Assembly (NCBI GenBank): GCA_018985235.1
Contig: JADGIG010000007.1
Coordinates: 1 to 64,000 of the forward strand
DNA: 64,000 bases
Reading direction: 5' to 3'
From: Sanchytrium tribonematis
Lineage: Eukaryota; Sanchytriomycota; Sanchytriomycetes; Sanchytriales; Sanchytriaceae
The notes below the pieces were generated by a model. It did no database searches. It was not told the DNA's origin and saw only the letters and a program-made list of their open reading frames with translations. The position numbers and the translations under genes are program-made. Positions 29,688 to 39,141 of this stretch are shown here, piece after piece (position 1 is the stretch's first letter; the number at the start of each line of letters is the position of its first letter).

Positions 29688-31011
29688 ATGGCAAATCAAA
29701 CTTATAAAGTCAAAGATATTAACCAATGGGAATATGGTCGAAAAGAAATCGAAATCGCAGAAAACGAAATGCCTGGTTTAATGGCAATCCGAAATAAGTA
29801 TGCTAAAGAACAACCTCTGAAAGGAGCAAGAATTGCGGGATGTCTTCATATGACCATCCAAACAGCAGTCTTAATTGAAACTTTAGTTGCCCTGGGTGCT
29901 GAGGTCACTTGGTCCTCATGTAACATTTACTCCACGCAAGACCATGCTGCTGCTGCAATCGCTAAGACAGGAGTACCAGTTTTTGCTTGGAAAGGTGAAA
30001 CCGATGAAGAGTACTTGTGGTGTATTGAACAATCTTTGCTTTCATTTAAGGATGGTAAGCCTCTCAATATGATCTTGGATGATGGTGGGGATTTGACCCA
30101 ATTGGTTCACGACAAATATCCTCAATTAATGAAGGACGTTAAAGGTGTATCTGAAGAAACCACAACTGGTGTACACAACTTGTACAAGATGTTTAAAAAG
30201 GGTCAATTAAGATGTCCTGCTATAAATGTTAATGACTCTGTCACAAAAAGCAAATTTGACAATCTTTATGGCTGTCGTGAGTCTTTGATTGATGGGATCA
30301 AAAGAGCCACTGATGTCATGATTGCTGGTAAAACAGCCGTTGTTGCTGGATATGGTGATGTTGGAAAAGGATGCGCAATGGCCTTGAGAGGTATGGGTGC
30401 TAGAGTTCTTATTACTGAAATCGATCCGATTAATGCATTGCAAGCAGCTATGGAAGGATATAAGATCATGACTATGGAGGAAGCTGTTAAAGAAGCTCAA
30501 ATTGTTGTAACAACTACTGTATCTATTAATAATTTAGGGGTGTAGAGATATTGTCACTGCTAAGCACTTTGAAGCTTTGCAAGACGACTCAATTGTCTGC
30601 AACATTGGGCATTTTGATATTGAAATCGATGTCGCATGGTTGAAAAAGAATGCTAAATCAGTTTCTAATATTAAACCGCAAGTTGATCGATACACTCTAG
30701 CCAACGGAAAGAGAATCATTTTACTTGCTGACGGAAGACTTGTTAATCTCGGATGTGCCACTGGACATCCATCTTTTGTCATGTCAAATTCATTTTGCAA
30801 TCAAGTTCTTGCTCAAATTGCATTATGGAAAGCGCAACCTGGAGATTATGCTATTGGAGTGCATGTCTTACCAAAACATTTGGATGAAGAGGTTGCTAGA
30901 TTGCATTTGGAGAAATTGGGAATGAAATTGACAAAATTGTCTGATGTACAAGCTGAATACTTGGGAATCCCTCAAGAAGGCCCTTACAAGCCAGATCACT
31001 ATAGATATTAG
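29688..31011 (+). CDS. SAH1: S-adenosylhomocysteine hydrolase (two exons)
   Basis: Exons are 29688..30518 and 30538..31011, giving 434 residues. The enzyme splits S-adenosylhomocysteine into adenosine and homocysteine and keeps methylation running. Conserved blocks are [52 protein letters not shown] and DDGGDLT. Then come [13 protein letters not shown], the NAD-binding [10 protein letters not shown] (about 221), NIGHFD, and the terminal KPDHYRY. The spliced VTTTGCRDIV is the expected sequence. The start is the ATG at 29688 ([10 protein letters not shown]); the longer frame upstream has no family match. The enzyme is a cytosolic homotetramer. Confidence 0.97.
30519..30537 (+). other. 19-nt intron in the SAHH gene
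   Basis: Reads GTATCTATTAATAATTTAG, phase 0, between the third Thr and the Gly of VTTTGCRD. It has A six bases from the 3' end. Confidence 0.95.
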
Positions 31012-31045
31012 TAAATTTTATCAAGCAATGCTTTACTTAAAAAAT

Positions 31046-31757
31046 TCAAAAGAGCCAACTACCAATGAGAAAACTCATTACCATTAGTACTAAGACCATA
31101 GACATAGGTATACCTTTTTGCTCAACTTGTTTGTATACTTTGGGTGATTTAGGGGACGAAGCTGAAGATTTGGCGAGTTGTGCCTTATAATCTTCAATTT
31201 TTAATTGCAACTCTAAAACTATATAAATGATGACTACCTTCATCTTCTGACCTTTCTGTTTTGCTAGTAGTATTAGTATTCCTTTGAGTTGCTATGTTAT
31301 TTTGGGACAGAGCGGTTGTGACTGCAGCGTCTTTACTTGGAACCATATTGGATTTTGGAATTGTCAAAGCTGGAGAAGTTGTCGGATTGATAGTTTTTGG
31401 CTGTAAAGTGTTACTTGCAGAATCGGGAGATGGCTCTGACTTTTCAATATCTAGAAATTTAACTCTTAATTTATGCTCGTGTGAGGTTCCATCATCCCAT
31501 AATTTGGACCTTGTAGACATTATTAAAAATTTATCTTTATGGCTAGATGGTGGGTGATAGTCTATGGAAATCTCAATGTTAGATTTGGGAGGTATTTCGC
31601 CGCTTGCAGGCTTGACTGTGTATGTTTTTGGAGCAGTGGTGCGTACTTTAAAATGAACAATAGAATCATGTGGATTCTCCAAATTCAAACTAGAGGTTGA
31701 CTCGATGGTGGAATTTCTAAACTCTATATAATGATCCGGTGAAATTGTGAGTGACAT
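31046..31757 (-). CDS. VAP/Scs2-like ER membrane contact protein (two exons)
   Basis: Exons are 31757..31238 and 31218..31046, giving 230 residues. An MSP domain (about 1-115) shows YIEFRNSTIESTSSLNLENP, VHFKVRTTAPKTYTVKPASG and DKFLIMSTRSK. A Ser/Thr/Pro-rich linker follows. After splicing comes a short coiled coil (SEDEVLELQLKIEDYKAQL) and a C-terminal anchor helix (MSMVLVLMVMSFLIGSWLF). This is the tail-anchored VAP layout. VAPs bind FFAT motifs at ER contacts. The start at 31757 is the first ATG; the longer frame begins with GTG. Confidence 0.93.
31219..31237 (-). other. 19-nt intron in the VAP gene
   Basis: Reads GTAGTCATCATTTATATAG, phase 1, with A six bases from the 3' end. It joins the linker to the coiled coil and membrane anchor. 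Confidence 0.9.
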
Positions 31758-31802
31758 ACAAAGTTTCAAAAAACATCGTAATAAATTTATTCTCACGCTT
31801 AA

Positions 31803-32604
31803 TTAATTTTTCCGCTTCTTTTTGATAATACCCATTTCTAGTTGCAACTCGTATTCATCTTCCTTCTTTCCTATCCTTGAACTAAATTAAAAGAAATTAC
31901 CTTCTGGCTTCCTCCCGCTTAATATCTTCTGCTGTGGCCTCCATATCGTCTAAATCATCATCAGAAAAATAGCTGTAGTTTCTCTTACGCCCATATAAAC
32001 CCTGAACTATATCAGTTATGCTTTCTTCATTGTTTGGGGAAGGTGACATATCAGTATCATTGTGATTTTCATGCTGTTTTTTCGACGAGGTATCTTTATA
32101 AATTTGAGTCTTCGTTGGTCTGTCTTTAAAAGCGTAATCAACTTGAGGAGGAATCCTTTTTTCGATGTCCCTATTAGGATTCACTTTTTGCTCTATTTTT
32201 TTCTTGTTCAAAATGGTCTTTTCTTTTAGTATTTCATCATAATGGTCATCCTCGTCTGGTATTGACTGCAAAATTTCTTTGGGCTTGGGTGGAGGGAGGT
32301 ATTCCCCTTTTTCCAATTTCCGCTCTAATTCTTTCTTGTCAACAATATGAAAAGACTCAATCGGCTGACTTAGATTTGAGTTTCCTTTAAGCGCCTCCAT
32401 TAGCTGCTTATCTGTCTCGCTCAATGTAGGTGGTTTAGCTCTTCGAATTTTCGGTTTATTACTTAATTCACCTTTTTCCTTTCTTGGTGGTATATTTACT
32501 GATTTCTTCTTTTGGGGCTGTTGGATCGGCACTTTTTCCTGCTTAATATTTGAAAAGAGTCCATTCATTCTATTCTTGAAGTTTTTCAGTTGATTTGAAG
32601 ACAT
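31803..32604 (-). CDS. SPT2: SPT2-like chromatin protein (two exons)
   Basis: Exons are 32604..31901 and 31881..31803, giving 260 residues. Most of the protein is disordered and Lys/Glu/Pro-rich. The recognisable part is the C-terminal SPT2 histone-binding region: SDDDLDDMEATAEDIKREEARSSRIGKKEDEYE, continuing to a basic end (KKKRKN). SPT2 binds H3-H4 and recycles histones during transcription. The intron lies within the conserved C-terminal block and removing it extends the match by 25 residues. The middle GLYGRKR segment is also typical. Confidence 0.87.
31882..31900 (-). other. 19-nt intron in SPT2
   Basis: Reads GTAATTTCTTTTAATTTAG, phase 2, with A six bases from the 3' end. Splicing gives EEARSSRIGKKEDEYE. 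Confidence 0.9.
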
Positions 32605-32629
32605 TTTTTGTTTCGTCCCAATATTAAAT

Positions 32630-32812
32630 TTATTTAGATTTTAGTATCTGATAGACCATAGATATTATAGAAAATGACAAGATAAACACGCTGGTGAACC
32701 CAAGAAGCTTTGGTAAAATATTTTCCTGCTTAGTCGCTAAAACTCGTTTAACATCATCAAAGAACATGTTGATCAAAATATGTTTCAGGAATTTTAAGCG
32801 TGACACTTGCAT
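32630..32812 (-). CDS. Small single-helix membrane protein, unrecognised
   Basis: The 60-residue product has an amphipathic basic N-terminus (MQVSRLKFLKHILINMFFDDVKRVLATK) and a hydrophobic helix (LLGFTSVFILSFSIISMVYQIL) followed by KSK. An internal Met at residue 16 is an alternative start. It sits between SPT2 and a long helical protein with about 30 bp on either side, as expected for a real gene in this compact genome. Size and layout are like small ER or mitochondrial outer-membrane subunits. No family is recognised. Confidence 0.5.
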   Translation of the reverse strand: MQVSRLKFLKHILINMFFDDVKRVLATKQENILPKLLGFTSVFILSFSIISMVYQILKSK

Positions 32813-32845
32813 CTCATGTAGAAAGCAGTTTATTGGCAGTAGATT

Positions 32846-34942
32846 TTAACTGCGGTGCTTTAATCTGAAATATAGAAGCTTACTTCTAATTTGAACTTGA
32901 TTCGTACATATTATCAATTCTTTCTCTTGTCTCCAGTCTACTTGTACAGTTTCCAGGTCTAAAATTGTAAAAACGTAGGGCATTATTTCAATAAATTTGC
33001 CGTTTTGAATAAATTCGCTTAAGATAATGTTGGATAGTTCGCGAACAAAAGATTCTTCTTGTTTATGGACCATAAAATGACTGTATACATATTTTAAGCC
33101 TTCCTCTATTTCTGAGTATTTAGCGAAAGCCAGAATAATTTGAAGCAATGAACGATTGAACAGAAATGAGACATTGAAACACAGCAATTCATTAATACTC
33201 AGCAATAGCTTTTGAAGAAGTTTTAAGTCCAATATGTAGGAGACATCTATAACTAGCAGAAGCCTCACGAGTTGATCCATTACAGATTCTTTTTGCAAGC
33301 TATCTCTTCTGCTTATGTTAGATAACAATAAGCTCATACAATCAATTCCATCGTCCACGTGGTCCAAGCTATTTTCTCTTGCTCTTAAAACTTGATAAAC
33401 AATATGTGAGTACGTATTCAGCAGATGATGAACGAGCAATAAAGAATTGTCGTTTTCTATTTTAGAGGTCAACTCAAGGCATTTAAGAACAATGAATGGA
33501 TCATCATTAATAAATTTTTCTTTGGCAATAAATTCAAGTATTAGAATATTGAGTTGCTGATTATCCACTTTAAGTACACCCTCTATAATATCTAATAACG
33601 GCAGCATTGGCAAGTCAATATTTAATATTGTATTAAGCTTCCTGGGATTATTTGTAAACCATTTGCCTAAAATACATCCAACAGTGACCAGATTTTCAGA
33701 ACTCAGTTTTAAACTCAAAATTTTAATGGATCTATATAATTTAGACACTATAAACGATGTGTCCAGATTAGTCATTGAAAGGACACCTAAAACACCATTC
33801 ATTACTTGCGGCTCATTTGCGTAATGATCAATATAGTGTACCGCTAGTTCTATGAGTTCATGTGGATGATTTGAGGTGAGAGCATAACTGTTCCAAATAT
33901 GAGAGGCTAGAAATAACGATTCAAAATTACTTACTTGTGAGATTATGTGAATTGCTTGTGGTTGTGGTGGATAATCAAAAATCATGTCATTCGATAAGGC
34001 ATACATAATGGCCCAATGAAACCAAATAAATTTTTCATTTTCAGCACTCCAATTGTAGACATGATAATGACAAAGGATTTGAGACAAATTAATTAAAACT
34101 CCCAGTAATGTCTCGCTTAACAATCCACTACTATTAGGATCGTCTTCTTCATGTTCCAAGAGTATGTCTACAGTTTTTCCAATCAAAACGTTGATAAAAT
34201 TTGGATCCAAATGAAATTTTGTACAAAATATCACGATGCTTAAAAAATCTTCTAAATCTTCAAATTCTATATCAAATCGATACAGAGTTTGAATGTCTGA
34301 ACTATTCAAAGCATCTTTAAAATATCTGTAACCATAAATTATGTCTTTAAAAGCCAAATTGGCTGTCTTCATCTCATTCAAGCTATTTCTCTTTACTTCA
34401 ATTGGGGCATATTGTAATATATCAATAACAAGTACAGAAAAAGAGCTTAAATACGGTATAACAGCATTCAAATCAAGATCAAGCCTGAGTTCCTTACATT
34501 GTAATAAACAATTGAGACCTTGTTCTGCATTAAAGTTTAATCTTTCAAGAATTATCCGGCACATCACTTCCAAATCCTGTTTATGAATCATTTCAGAATG
34601 TTCTTCTACCAAATAAAACAAAGTCGGGATTTCAATTGTTGTCCATTCGATAGTTGTATTTTGATAAATTTTGAAAATACATTCTCCATGTAATTGGTGT
34701 AGCTTGTTGTTGATATACTGAGGCCTATTATGCAAAATGATTCCGAGATATTCTTGGATCTTGCTATCGGTTTGATGATGAACCACCGACTTGAGTCTAT
34801 TTAAAATTATGTAGAGTAACGGATCTGAACAGCCGAGTAAATTATAATAATGAGCATCGATGTATGGATAATAATTGACAATTTCTTGCTGAGAATGTTG
34901 CATGTCGCTGGCAAGCAATTCTAAATGCATTGGCACATCCAT
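32846..34942 (-). CDS. Long helical-repeat protein, unrecognised
   Basis: The 698-residue protein is almost all Leu/Ile-rich amphipathic helices. It has no transmembrane run and no catalytic motif, as in HEAT/ARM-type scaffolds and exportins. I cannot name it. The first ATG outside the divergent AIM41 gene is at 34942 (MDVPMHLELLASDM). Only 34 bp separate it from the AIM41 start. Near the 3' end a GTAAGCTTCTATATTTCAG (32865..32883) could be spliced, which would end the protein at QIRN. It lacks the A at six bases from the 3' end seen in every supported intron, so the unspliced form is preferred. Confidence 0.7.
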   Translation of the reverse strand: MDVPMHLELLASDMQHSQQEIVNYYPYIDAHYYNLLGCSDPLLYIILNRLKSVVHHQTDSKIQEYLGIILHNRPQYINNKLHQLHGECIFKIYQNTTIEWTTIEIPTLFYLVEEHSEMIHKQDLEVMCRIILERLNFNAEQGLNCLLQCKELRLDLDLNAVIPYLSSFSVLVIDILQYAPIEVKRNSLNEMKTANLAFKDIIYGYRYFKDALNSSDIQTLYRFDIEFEDLEDFLSIVIFCTKFHLDPNFINVLIGKTVDILLEHEEDDPNSSGLLSETLLGVLINLSQILCHYHVYNWSAENEKFIWFHWAIMYALSNDMIFDYPPQPQAIHIISQVSNFESLFLASHIWNSYALTSNHPHELIELAVHYIDHYANEPQVMNGVLGVLSMTNLDTSFIVSKLYRSIKILSLKLSSENLVTVGCILGKWFTNNPRKLNTILNIDLPMLPLLDIIEGVLKVDNQQLNILILEFIAKEKFINDDPFIVLKCLELTSKIENDNSLLLVHHLLNTYSHIVYQVLRARENSLDHVDDGIDCMSLLLSNISRRDSLQKESVMDQLVRLLLVIDVSYILDLKLLQKLLLSINELLCFNVSFLFNRSLLQIILAFAKYSEIEEGLKYVYSHFMVHKQEESFVRELSNIILSEFIQNGKFIEIMPYVFTILDLETVQVDWRQEKELIICTNQVQIRSKLLYFRLKHRS

Positions 34943-34976
34943 TTGAGTAAAAATTTCGCAACTTAGGGGATTGCTA
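34943..34976. promoter_or_regulatory. 34-bp divergent promoter region
   Basis: Only 34 bp lie between the ATG of the helical-repeat gene and the ATG of AIM41. The promoters and 5' leaders must overlap each other's coding sequence. No specific factor site is identified. Confidence 0.4.
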
Positions 34977-35378
34977 ATGCGACAACAAATACAAACCGCT
35001 TTTAAAGAAGCATTTAAAAGCAAAGATAAATTAAGACTAAATGCAATCAAGCAAATAAATGCGCAACTCCAGCTCGCAGATAAGAAAAAACACCTAAGTG
35101 ACTCTGAAATTCAAGACTTAATTTTAAAATTGGTGAAGCAAAGGGAAGAATCTATACAACAGTTTTCTAAATCTGATCGCGAGGATCTCAAGGAAATTGA
35201 GGTTCGAGAAAAAAATGTCTTTCTTGAATTTTTGCCAAAGCAATTGACAAAATCAGAAATCGTCCAAATTTTGGAAACAATGAAAGGCAAATCCATTAAA
35301 GACATAATGAAAGAATTTCCTTATTCCAACTCAGTGGCACCTAGAAAACTCATAAAGCAAATATTAGATGAAAAGTAA
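34977..35378 (+). CDS. AIM41: GatB/YqeY-domain protein, AIM41-like
   Basis: The 133-residue protein matches the YqeY/Aim41 family. It has the N-terminal helix FKEAFKSKDKLRLNAIKQINAQLQLADKK, then LSDSEIQDLILKLVKQREESIQQF, REKNVFLEFLPKQLTKSEI, and MKEFPYSNSVAPRKLIKQIL. The domain is related to the tail of GatB amidotransferase subunits. Yeast Aim41 is mitochondrial. The start is the ATG at 34977; the open frame has a TTG two codons earlier. It converges on YKT6 with 11 bp between stop codons. No clear presequence is visible. Confidence 0.85.
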   Translation: MRQQIQTAFKEAFKSKDKLRLNAIKQINAQLQLADKKKHLSDSEIQDLILKLVKQREESIQQFSKSDREDLKEIEVREKNVFLEFLPKQLTKSEIVQILETMKGKSIKDIMKEFPYSNSVAPRKLIKQILDEK

Positions 35379-35389
35379 ATTTATTAATT

Positions 35390-35939
35390 TTACATCAAAT
35401 GGCAGCAGCTATTGGTTTTTTGAGCTTGTTTATAAAAAGTCTTTGATGTGTTTGACAGAACCTCCGATTTGGTTACCAAATCGTCTAATCTACGTAAATT
35501 TTAAATACTTTTGGCCTCTTTCAAGAACTGAATTTATAGTGTCATGTAAAACAACTTTAGTCTCATCCAACTCTTTTTGCACTCCTAATAATTGATCTAC
35601 TTGCTCTGGTTTCTGGTATTCTTTCAGAAGTGCCTCAATTTGACTCGCTGTCAAGGCTTTTGTAAGCAAATGATATGCCACTCTTGATGGATAGGACTGA
35701 TCTGTAATGCATACAGCCACATCTCCAGATTGACAATAACAATGGATCATGTAAGTGTCTTGCTTCACGGATTGTCTCTGGCCAGGTAGGGTCCTGTCAG
35801 CAATAGTTTTCGCAGCAAAATTCATAAATTCTTGAACACTTGATCTTTGAAAGTAAGAAAAATCATAGAGGTCGAATGCAGATTGCTTCACTTTGCAGTC
35901 TGGTTTTGGAGAAAATGTTATCACACCATATAATTTCAT
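35390..35939 (-). CDS. YKT6: YKT6 R-SNARE with longin domain (two exons)
   Basis: Exons are 35939..35509 and 35489..35390, giving 176 residues. A longin domain (about 1-110) includes [16 protein letters not shown] and [11 protein letters not shown]. An R-SNARE motif follows ([25 protein letters not shown]), continuing after splicing as [24 protein letters not shown]. The end NSCCHLM holds the lipidated Cys pair (a Cys-Cys CAAX-like box for double prenylation/palmitoylation). Ykt6 serves in ER-Golgi, vacuolar and autophagosome fusion. ATG9 is the next gene. Confidence 0.95.
35490..35508 (-). other. 19-nt intron in YKT6
   Basis: Reads GTATTTAAAATTTACGTAG, phase 2, inside the SNARE motif (RGQK|LDDL). 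It has A six bases from the 3' end. Confidence 0.94.
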
Positions 35940-36014
35940 TATGAAACAGGGATTTGCATTGTTTTGGATTTATAAAATTAAGAGTTACCCAATCATACGG
36001 AGATATATATATTA

Positions 36015-37763
36015 CTACCGTTTGGCTGGATTTTTTACTTCGGACTCGCTAAGATTGAATGGCTTCTGTATATCTCTTCTAACTGGAGTTTTGTATTGTG
36101 CTTGGATTTGTGCAAAAGGAAGATCCAGAGTTTCATTGATTAGCAATGGGTCTGTGATAGACCTTCGAGAAATTGGATTTGGATTTGGTTTTTGGTATGG
36201 CTTTTGTTCTTTTCCTTTATTCTCTGGGCTTGGTTGAAAGACCTTCGAATGTTTTGGAACTTCCAAGTGAATAGATTGCTTTAATAAACTTAAGACTTTG
36301 TCATTATTTTCAGCCTTCAAATGTTCTTCATCAAGCTCCCACTGAGGATAATCTTTTTTGAAATTAAGCATACTGGCAACCATTTTGTTATCCTGCTCCG
36401 CTTCGGACATCTCAAAGCAAGCAAATTTGCACACAATTCCCAAATCTTGGTGATCAATCGCTATGTTCCGTAAAAAATCAATGATTTCTTCGGATTTGTC
36501 GTGAAAAGTGGTCCATAAAATGTAGGGTGTAGCCAATAAACTCAGAATTTCATGAAACAGAACCTCGAATTTTAGTGGGAACAGAGTGCAAAATTCTCTA
36601 AATGTTTTCTTAGTATGAAGTTGATTATTCCACCTCTTTGGGCAATACTGTATATTCTCAACGACTTTTAAAATATGCTGATCAGGCGAAAATGAGATGT
36701 GCTCTGCTGGTATCATATTTCTGGTAATAGCTATTAAACTTCCAAGTAAGCCAATATAAAATAATGGCGTTTGATCATATATGATTACATGAGTTAGAAA
36801 TTCTTGATTTAAAAAAGCTAAAAATAAAATTATTGTTAGCAAGGCACTGCAAACAAATGCAAAAAATCTTGCTAGAGCAATTGTAAATTCATTTGGAAAT
36901 TGGCTGACGTACTCAACGGCATGCTCAAACGAATTGTTTAGACGTTGCTGGAATAAATGTGGCAATTCGTTGTACTGACGAAGAAGATATTTAGAGTATC
37001 GAGAGTATTGACGAGATAAGACCGTCCCGGGAGAGCGCTTGATTTCTTCTGCATATCTAAAAAATATATACATCAAAAGAAATACAGCAATCAATGGCAG
37101 TAAAATACCATTTATAACAGCCATAGCTTTAAATCTCTTCTTCAATTTTTCTGTGAGTTGATCTTCAGATTGATGAAGAAAAGCGTTGTTACCCAAAAGC
37201 CCTAAAATGCAGGCAGTCAAATTCCATTCCAATGATAATCCGAAAATAGACATATTTCCAACTTTCATTGAAGGATCCATGTGATTAAATAGTGCGATCA
37301 TAAAATTTTCCTTCTTCATGATTGACTGAACAAGAAAATCTTCTGTTTGGTCTTTCGCAGCAAATTCAGCATGATTGTTTACAACATGAATTATCTTTTT
37401 AGCCACAAAATCCCAAGATACAGTGCTCAAATCTTCATCCGGAATGTTCAAATAGTCATTATAAAAATCGTGCATTCGAAGAGTAGTAGGAATATTTTGC
37501 AAAAATTGTATAACTTGTAAAATAAAGAATATAAAAAATGACCATAGAAACATAAGCCATATCACTGGTATTTTATACCAGCATTGCTCAATAAGTATAG
37601 ATTTGTCGTCCAAATGAAGCAAGTGCTTATAATCGATGCACGAGATAAGAAATGTACTGCAAGCCATAATGAAAACCAGGACGCATAGTTCTAAAAACAT
37701 GCTTAAAAGTTTGACTCTGCCTCTTTTCAAGTAATATTCGTAGGCAGCCAAGTAAATGTCCAT
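36015..37763 (-). CDS. ATG9: ATG9, autophagy lipid scramblase
   Basis: The 582-residue polytopic protein carries Atg9 core features. These are MDIYLAAYEYYLKRG, the first helices, then LSTVSWDFVAKKII. MKKENFMIALFNH and EWNLTACILGLL follow, then PNEFTIALARFFAFVCSALLTIILFLAF. The C-terminal FPLKFEVLFHEILSLLATPYILW and the DIVGxxC-like DLGIVCKFACFEM complete the match. Atg9 vesicles seed the phagophore, and the trimer scrambles lipids supplied by Atg2. The cytosolic N-tail is missing and the C-tail is short relative to yeast Atg9 (997 residues). It sits 33 bp downstream of PEX14 on the same strand. Confidence 0.93.
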   Translation of the reverse strand: MDIYLAAYEYYLKRGRVKLLSMFLELCVLVFIMACSTFLISCIDYKHLLHLDDKSILIEQCWYKIPVIWLMFLWSFFIFFILQVIQFLQNIPTTLRMHDFYNDYLNIPDEDLSTVSWDFVAKKIIHVVNNHAEFAAKDQTEDFLVQSIMKKENFMIALFNHMDPSMKVGNMSIFGLSLEWNLTACILGLLGNNAFLHQSEDQLTEKLKKRFKAMAVINGILLPLIAVFLLMYIFFRYAEEIKRSPGTVLSRQYSRYSKYLLRQYNELPHLFQQRLNNSFEHAVEYVSQFPNEFTIALARFFAFVCSALLTIILFLAFLNQEFLTHVIIYDQTPLFYIGLLGSLIAITRNMIPAEHISFSPDQHILKVVENIQYCPKRWNNQLHTKKTFREFCTLFPLKFEVLFHEILSLLATPYILWTTFHDKSEEIIDFLRNIAIDHQDLGIVCKFACFEMSEAEQDNKMVASMLNFKKDYPQWELDEEHLKAENNDKVLSLLKQSIHLEVPKHSKVFQPSPENKGKEQKPYQKPNPNPISRRSITDPLLINETLDLPFAQIQAQYKTPVRRDIQKPFNLSESEVKNPAKR

Positions 37764-37796
37764 TTATAATATTAGAAACAGGAGTATCGCAATCAT

Positions 37797-38342
37797 TTAT
37801 TCCAGATTTGCATTTTCCGGATTCTTGTTTTTAGAAAGCATATCTTTCAGCTGATTTATATCAGAAATAAGCTCCTTAACAATCTTATCTTGCTCAGTCG
37901 CATTTCTGGTGACAGATTCTTCAAGTTTTTGAAATTCGATAGTCATATCATTTATATTTTTGTTGTTCTCTATTATATTATTATTGATTGTTGATATGAC
38001 ATTATCTACATCATTTGACATCTCCTCTAGTTCTTTTTGCATTTGTCCAATTTGATTATTAGCTTGACCAATATGTTCATCAATTGATTGTTGAATAGGC
38101 TTCACAATCTGATTAAGCGTGTATTGAAATAACGCATATCCAGCGTATATTATTCCTCCTCCTAAAAGAAGTGATACAAAATAATTGTATTTTAAAGGAA
38201 CATAAATTCCAGCCTTTAACAAAGCGTAATAAATTTCCTGTGGTGTAAGTCCTTTTTCCTCCAAGAACCTAACTTGATCCCTAATGTCGTTCTTCTCAGA
38301 CAAAAACTCTATTGCTTGTTTTAATTCAGCTGCGTTGACCAT
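37797..38342 (-). CDS. PEX14: PEX14-like peroxisomal docking protein
   Basis: The 181-residue protein starts with the PEX14 N-domain (AIEFLSEKNDIRDQVRFLEEKGLTPQEIYYALLKAGI), which binds WxxxF motifs of the receptor PEX5. A hydrophobic segment (YFVSLLLGGGIIYAGYALFQY, about 54-74) and a long coiled coil (about 85-170) follow. The order N-domain, membrane segment, coiled coil is that of PEX14. It is about half the usual length, lacking the C-terminal disordered tail. The partner PEX13 is encoded 4.2 kb away. Two docking components therefore suggest functional peroxisomes. Confidence 0.88.
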   Translation of the reverse strand: MVNAAELKQAIEFLSEKNDIRDQVRFLEEKGLTPQEIYYALLKAGIYVPLKYNYFVSLLLGGGIIYAGYALFQYTLNQIVKPIQQSIDEHIGQANNQIGQMQKELEEMSNDVDNVISTINNNIIENNKNINDMTIEFQKLEESVTRNATEQDKIVKELISDINQLKDMLSKNKNPENANLE

Positions 38343-38494
38343 GTTTTGACATTCTCCATGTTATTGGCAAAATTTTCATTTTTGATGAATATTCTAGGCA
38401 ACAAATGTATGACGCTATTGATGTAACAATTTGCTTGGAAAGACAATTTTGATATTAAAATAATTTACAGTAAGGGGTAAAGTTAATACACAAA

Positions 38495-39116
38495 ATGGAC
38501 GACGAATTTGTGGATATAGTTGGCGACACGGATGAAGAAATCATAGATGTAGTAACAATAGACAAAAATCCACCAGACGCTATCCGACCATTAATAAAAT
38601 TCCAGGGATTTACCTGTAAAATTTGTGAGAAGGTCATGAGAGACAAAGCAGGATTAACGAGGTATTTTATTTTTACTCAGACATATGAAAAATCTTCATA
38701 CTAAAAAAGTACCATGCTTTTTTTGTAAAAAAGAATTAAAAACTTTTGGACGATCCGATAGTTTAAGAAGCCATTTGATGACTTGTCAGAGTTTCGTAAA
38801 AATAGTACGACACTACTATGGGGGTGATATTTCAAAGGAAGATTTTAAAACAATAACCTGGAGGTATAGCCTTGAATCTGGAAAGAAAAACCGGTTGCCA
38901 CGGAATTTTGATGAAAGCGATTTACAACAAGTTTGCCAAATTGAATGTGTTTATGATGCTCCCGTCACTGACGTAGAATTATTTCAATTAAACAACCTTG
39001 TCAATCAATATAAATTAACCAAATCTCAATCTAACAATTTTAATCCAAATATACAAAATACTTTATGTGATAACCAAAAATCTACATACTTGAGCATTGA
39101 AAAATCAAATGATTAA
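38495..39116 (+). CDS. Zinc-finger protein, paralogue of the 18232 gene (two exons)
   Basis: Exons are 38495..38661 and 38681..39116, giving 200 residues. An acidic start (MDDEFVDIVGDTDEEIIDV) precedes a C2H2 finger that only appears after splicing: CKICEKVMRDKAGLTRHMKNLH. A second Cys-rich unit follows (CFFCKKELKTFGRSDSLRSHLMTC). The pair FGRxDxLRxHLMxC and its spacing match the gene at 18232. The remaining 110 residues are Asn/Gln-rich and unstructured. The role is probably in DNA binding; I do not recognise the family. Its intron lies early in the CDS (28%), unlike all the others. Confidence 0.78.
38662..38680 (+). other. 19-nt intron in the zinc-finger gene
   Basis: Reads GTATTTTATTTTTACTCAG, phase 2, with A six bases from the 3' end. 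Removing it completes the His ligands of the first finger (LTRHMKNLH). Confidence 0.9.
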
Positions 39117-39141
39117 ATGTTCCAATAAAGGTTATGTCTTA

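Noticed and set aside
32865-32883. Possible 19-nt intron at the 3' end of the helical-repeat gene
   Set aside because: It reads GTAAGCTTCTATATTTCAG but lacks the A at six bases from the 3' end. Splicing would only shorten the protein tail, so no restored homology supports it.
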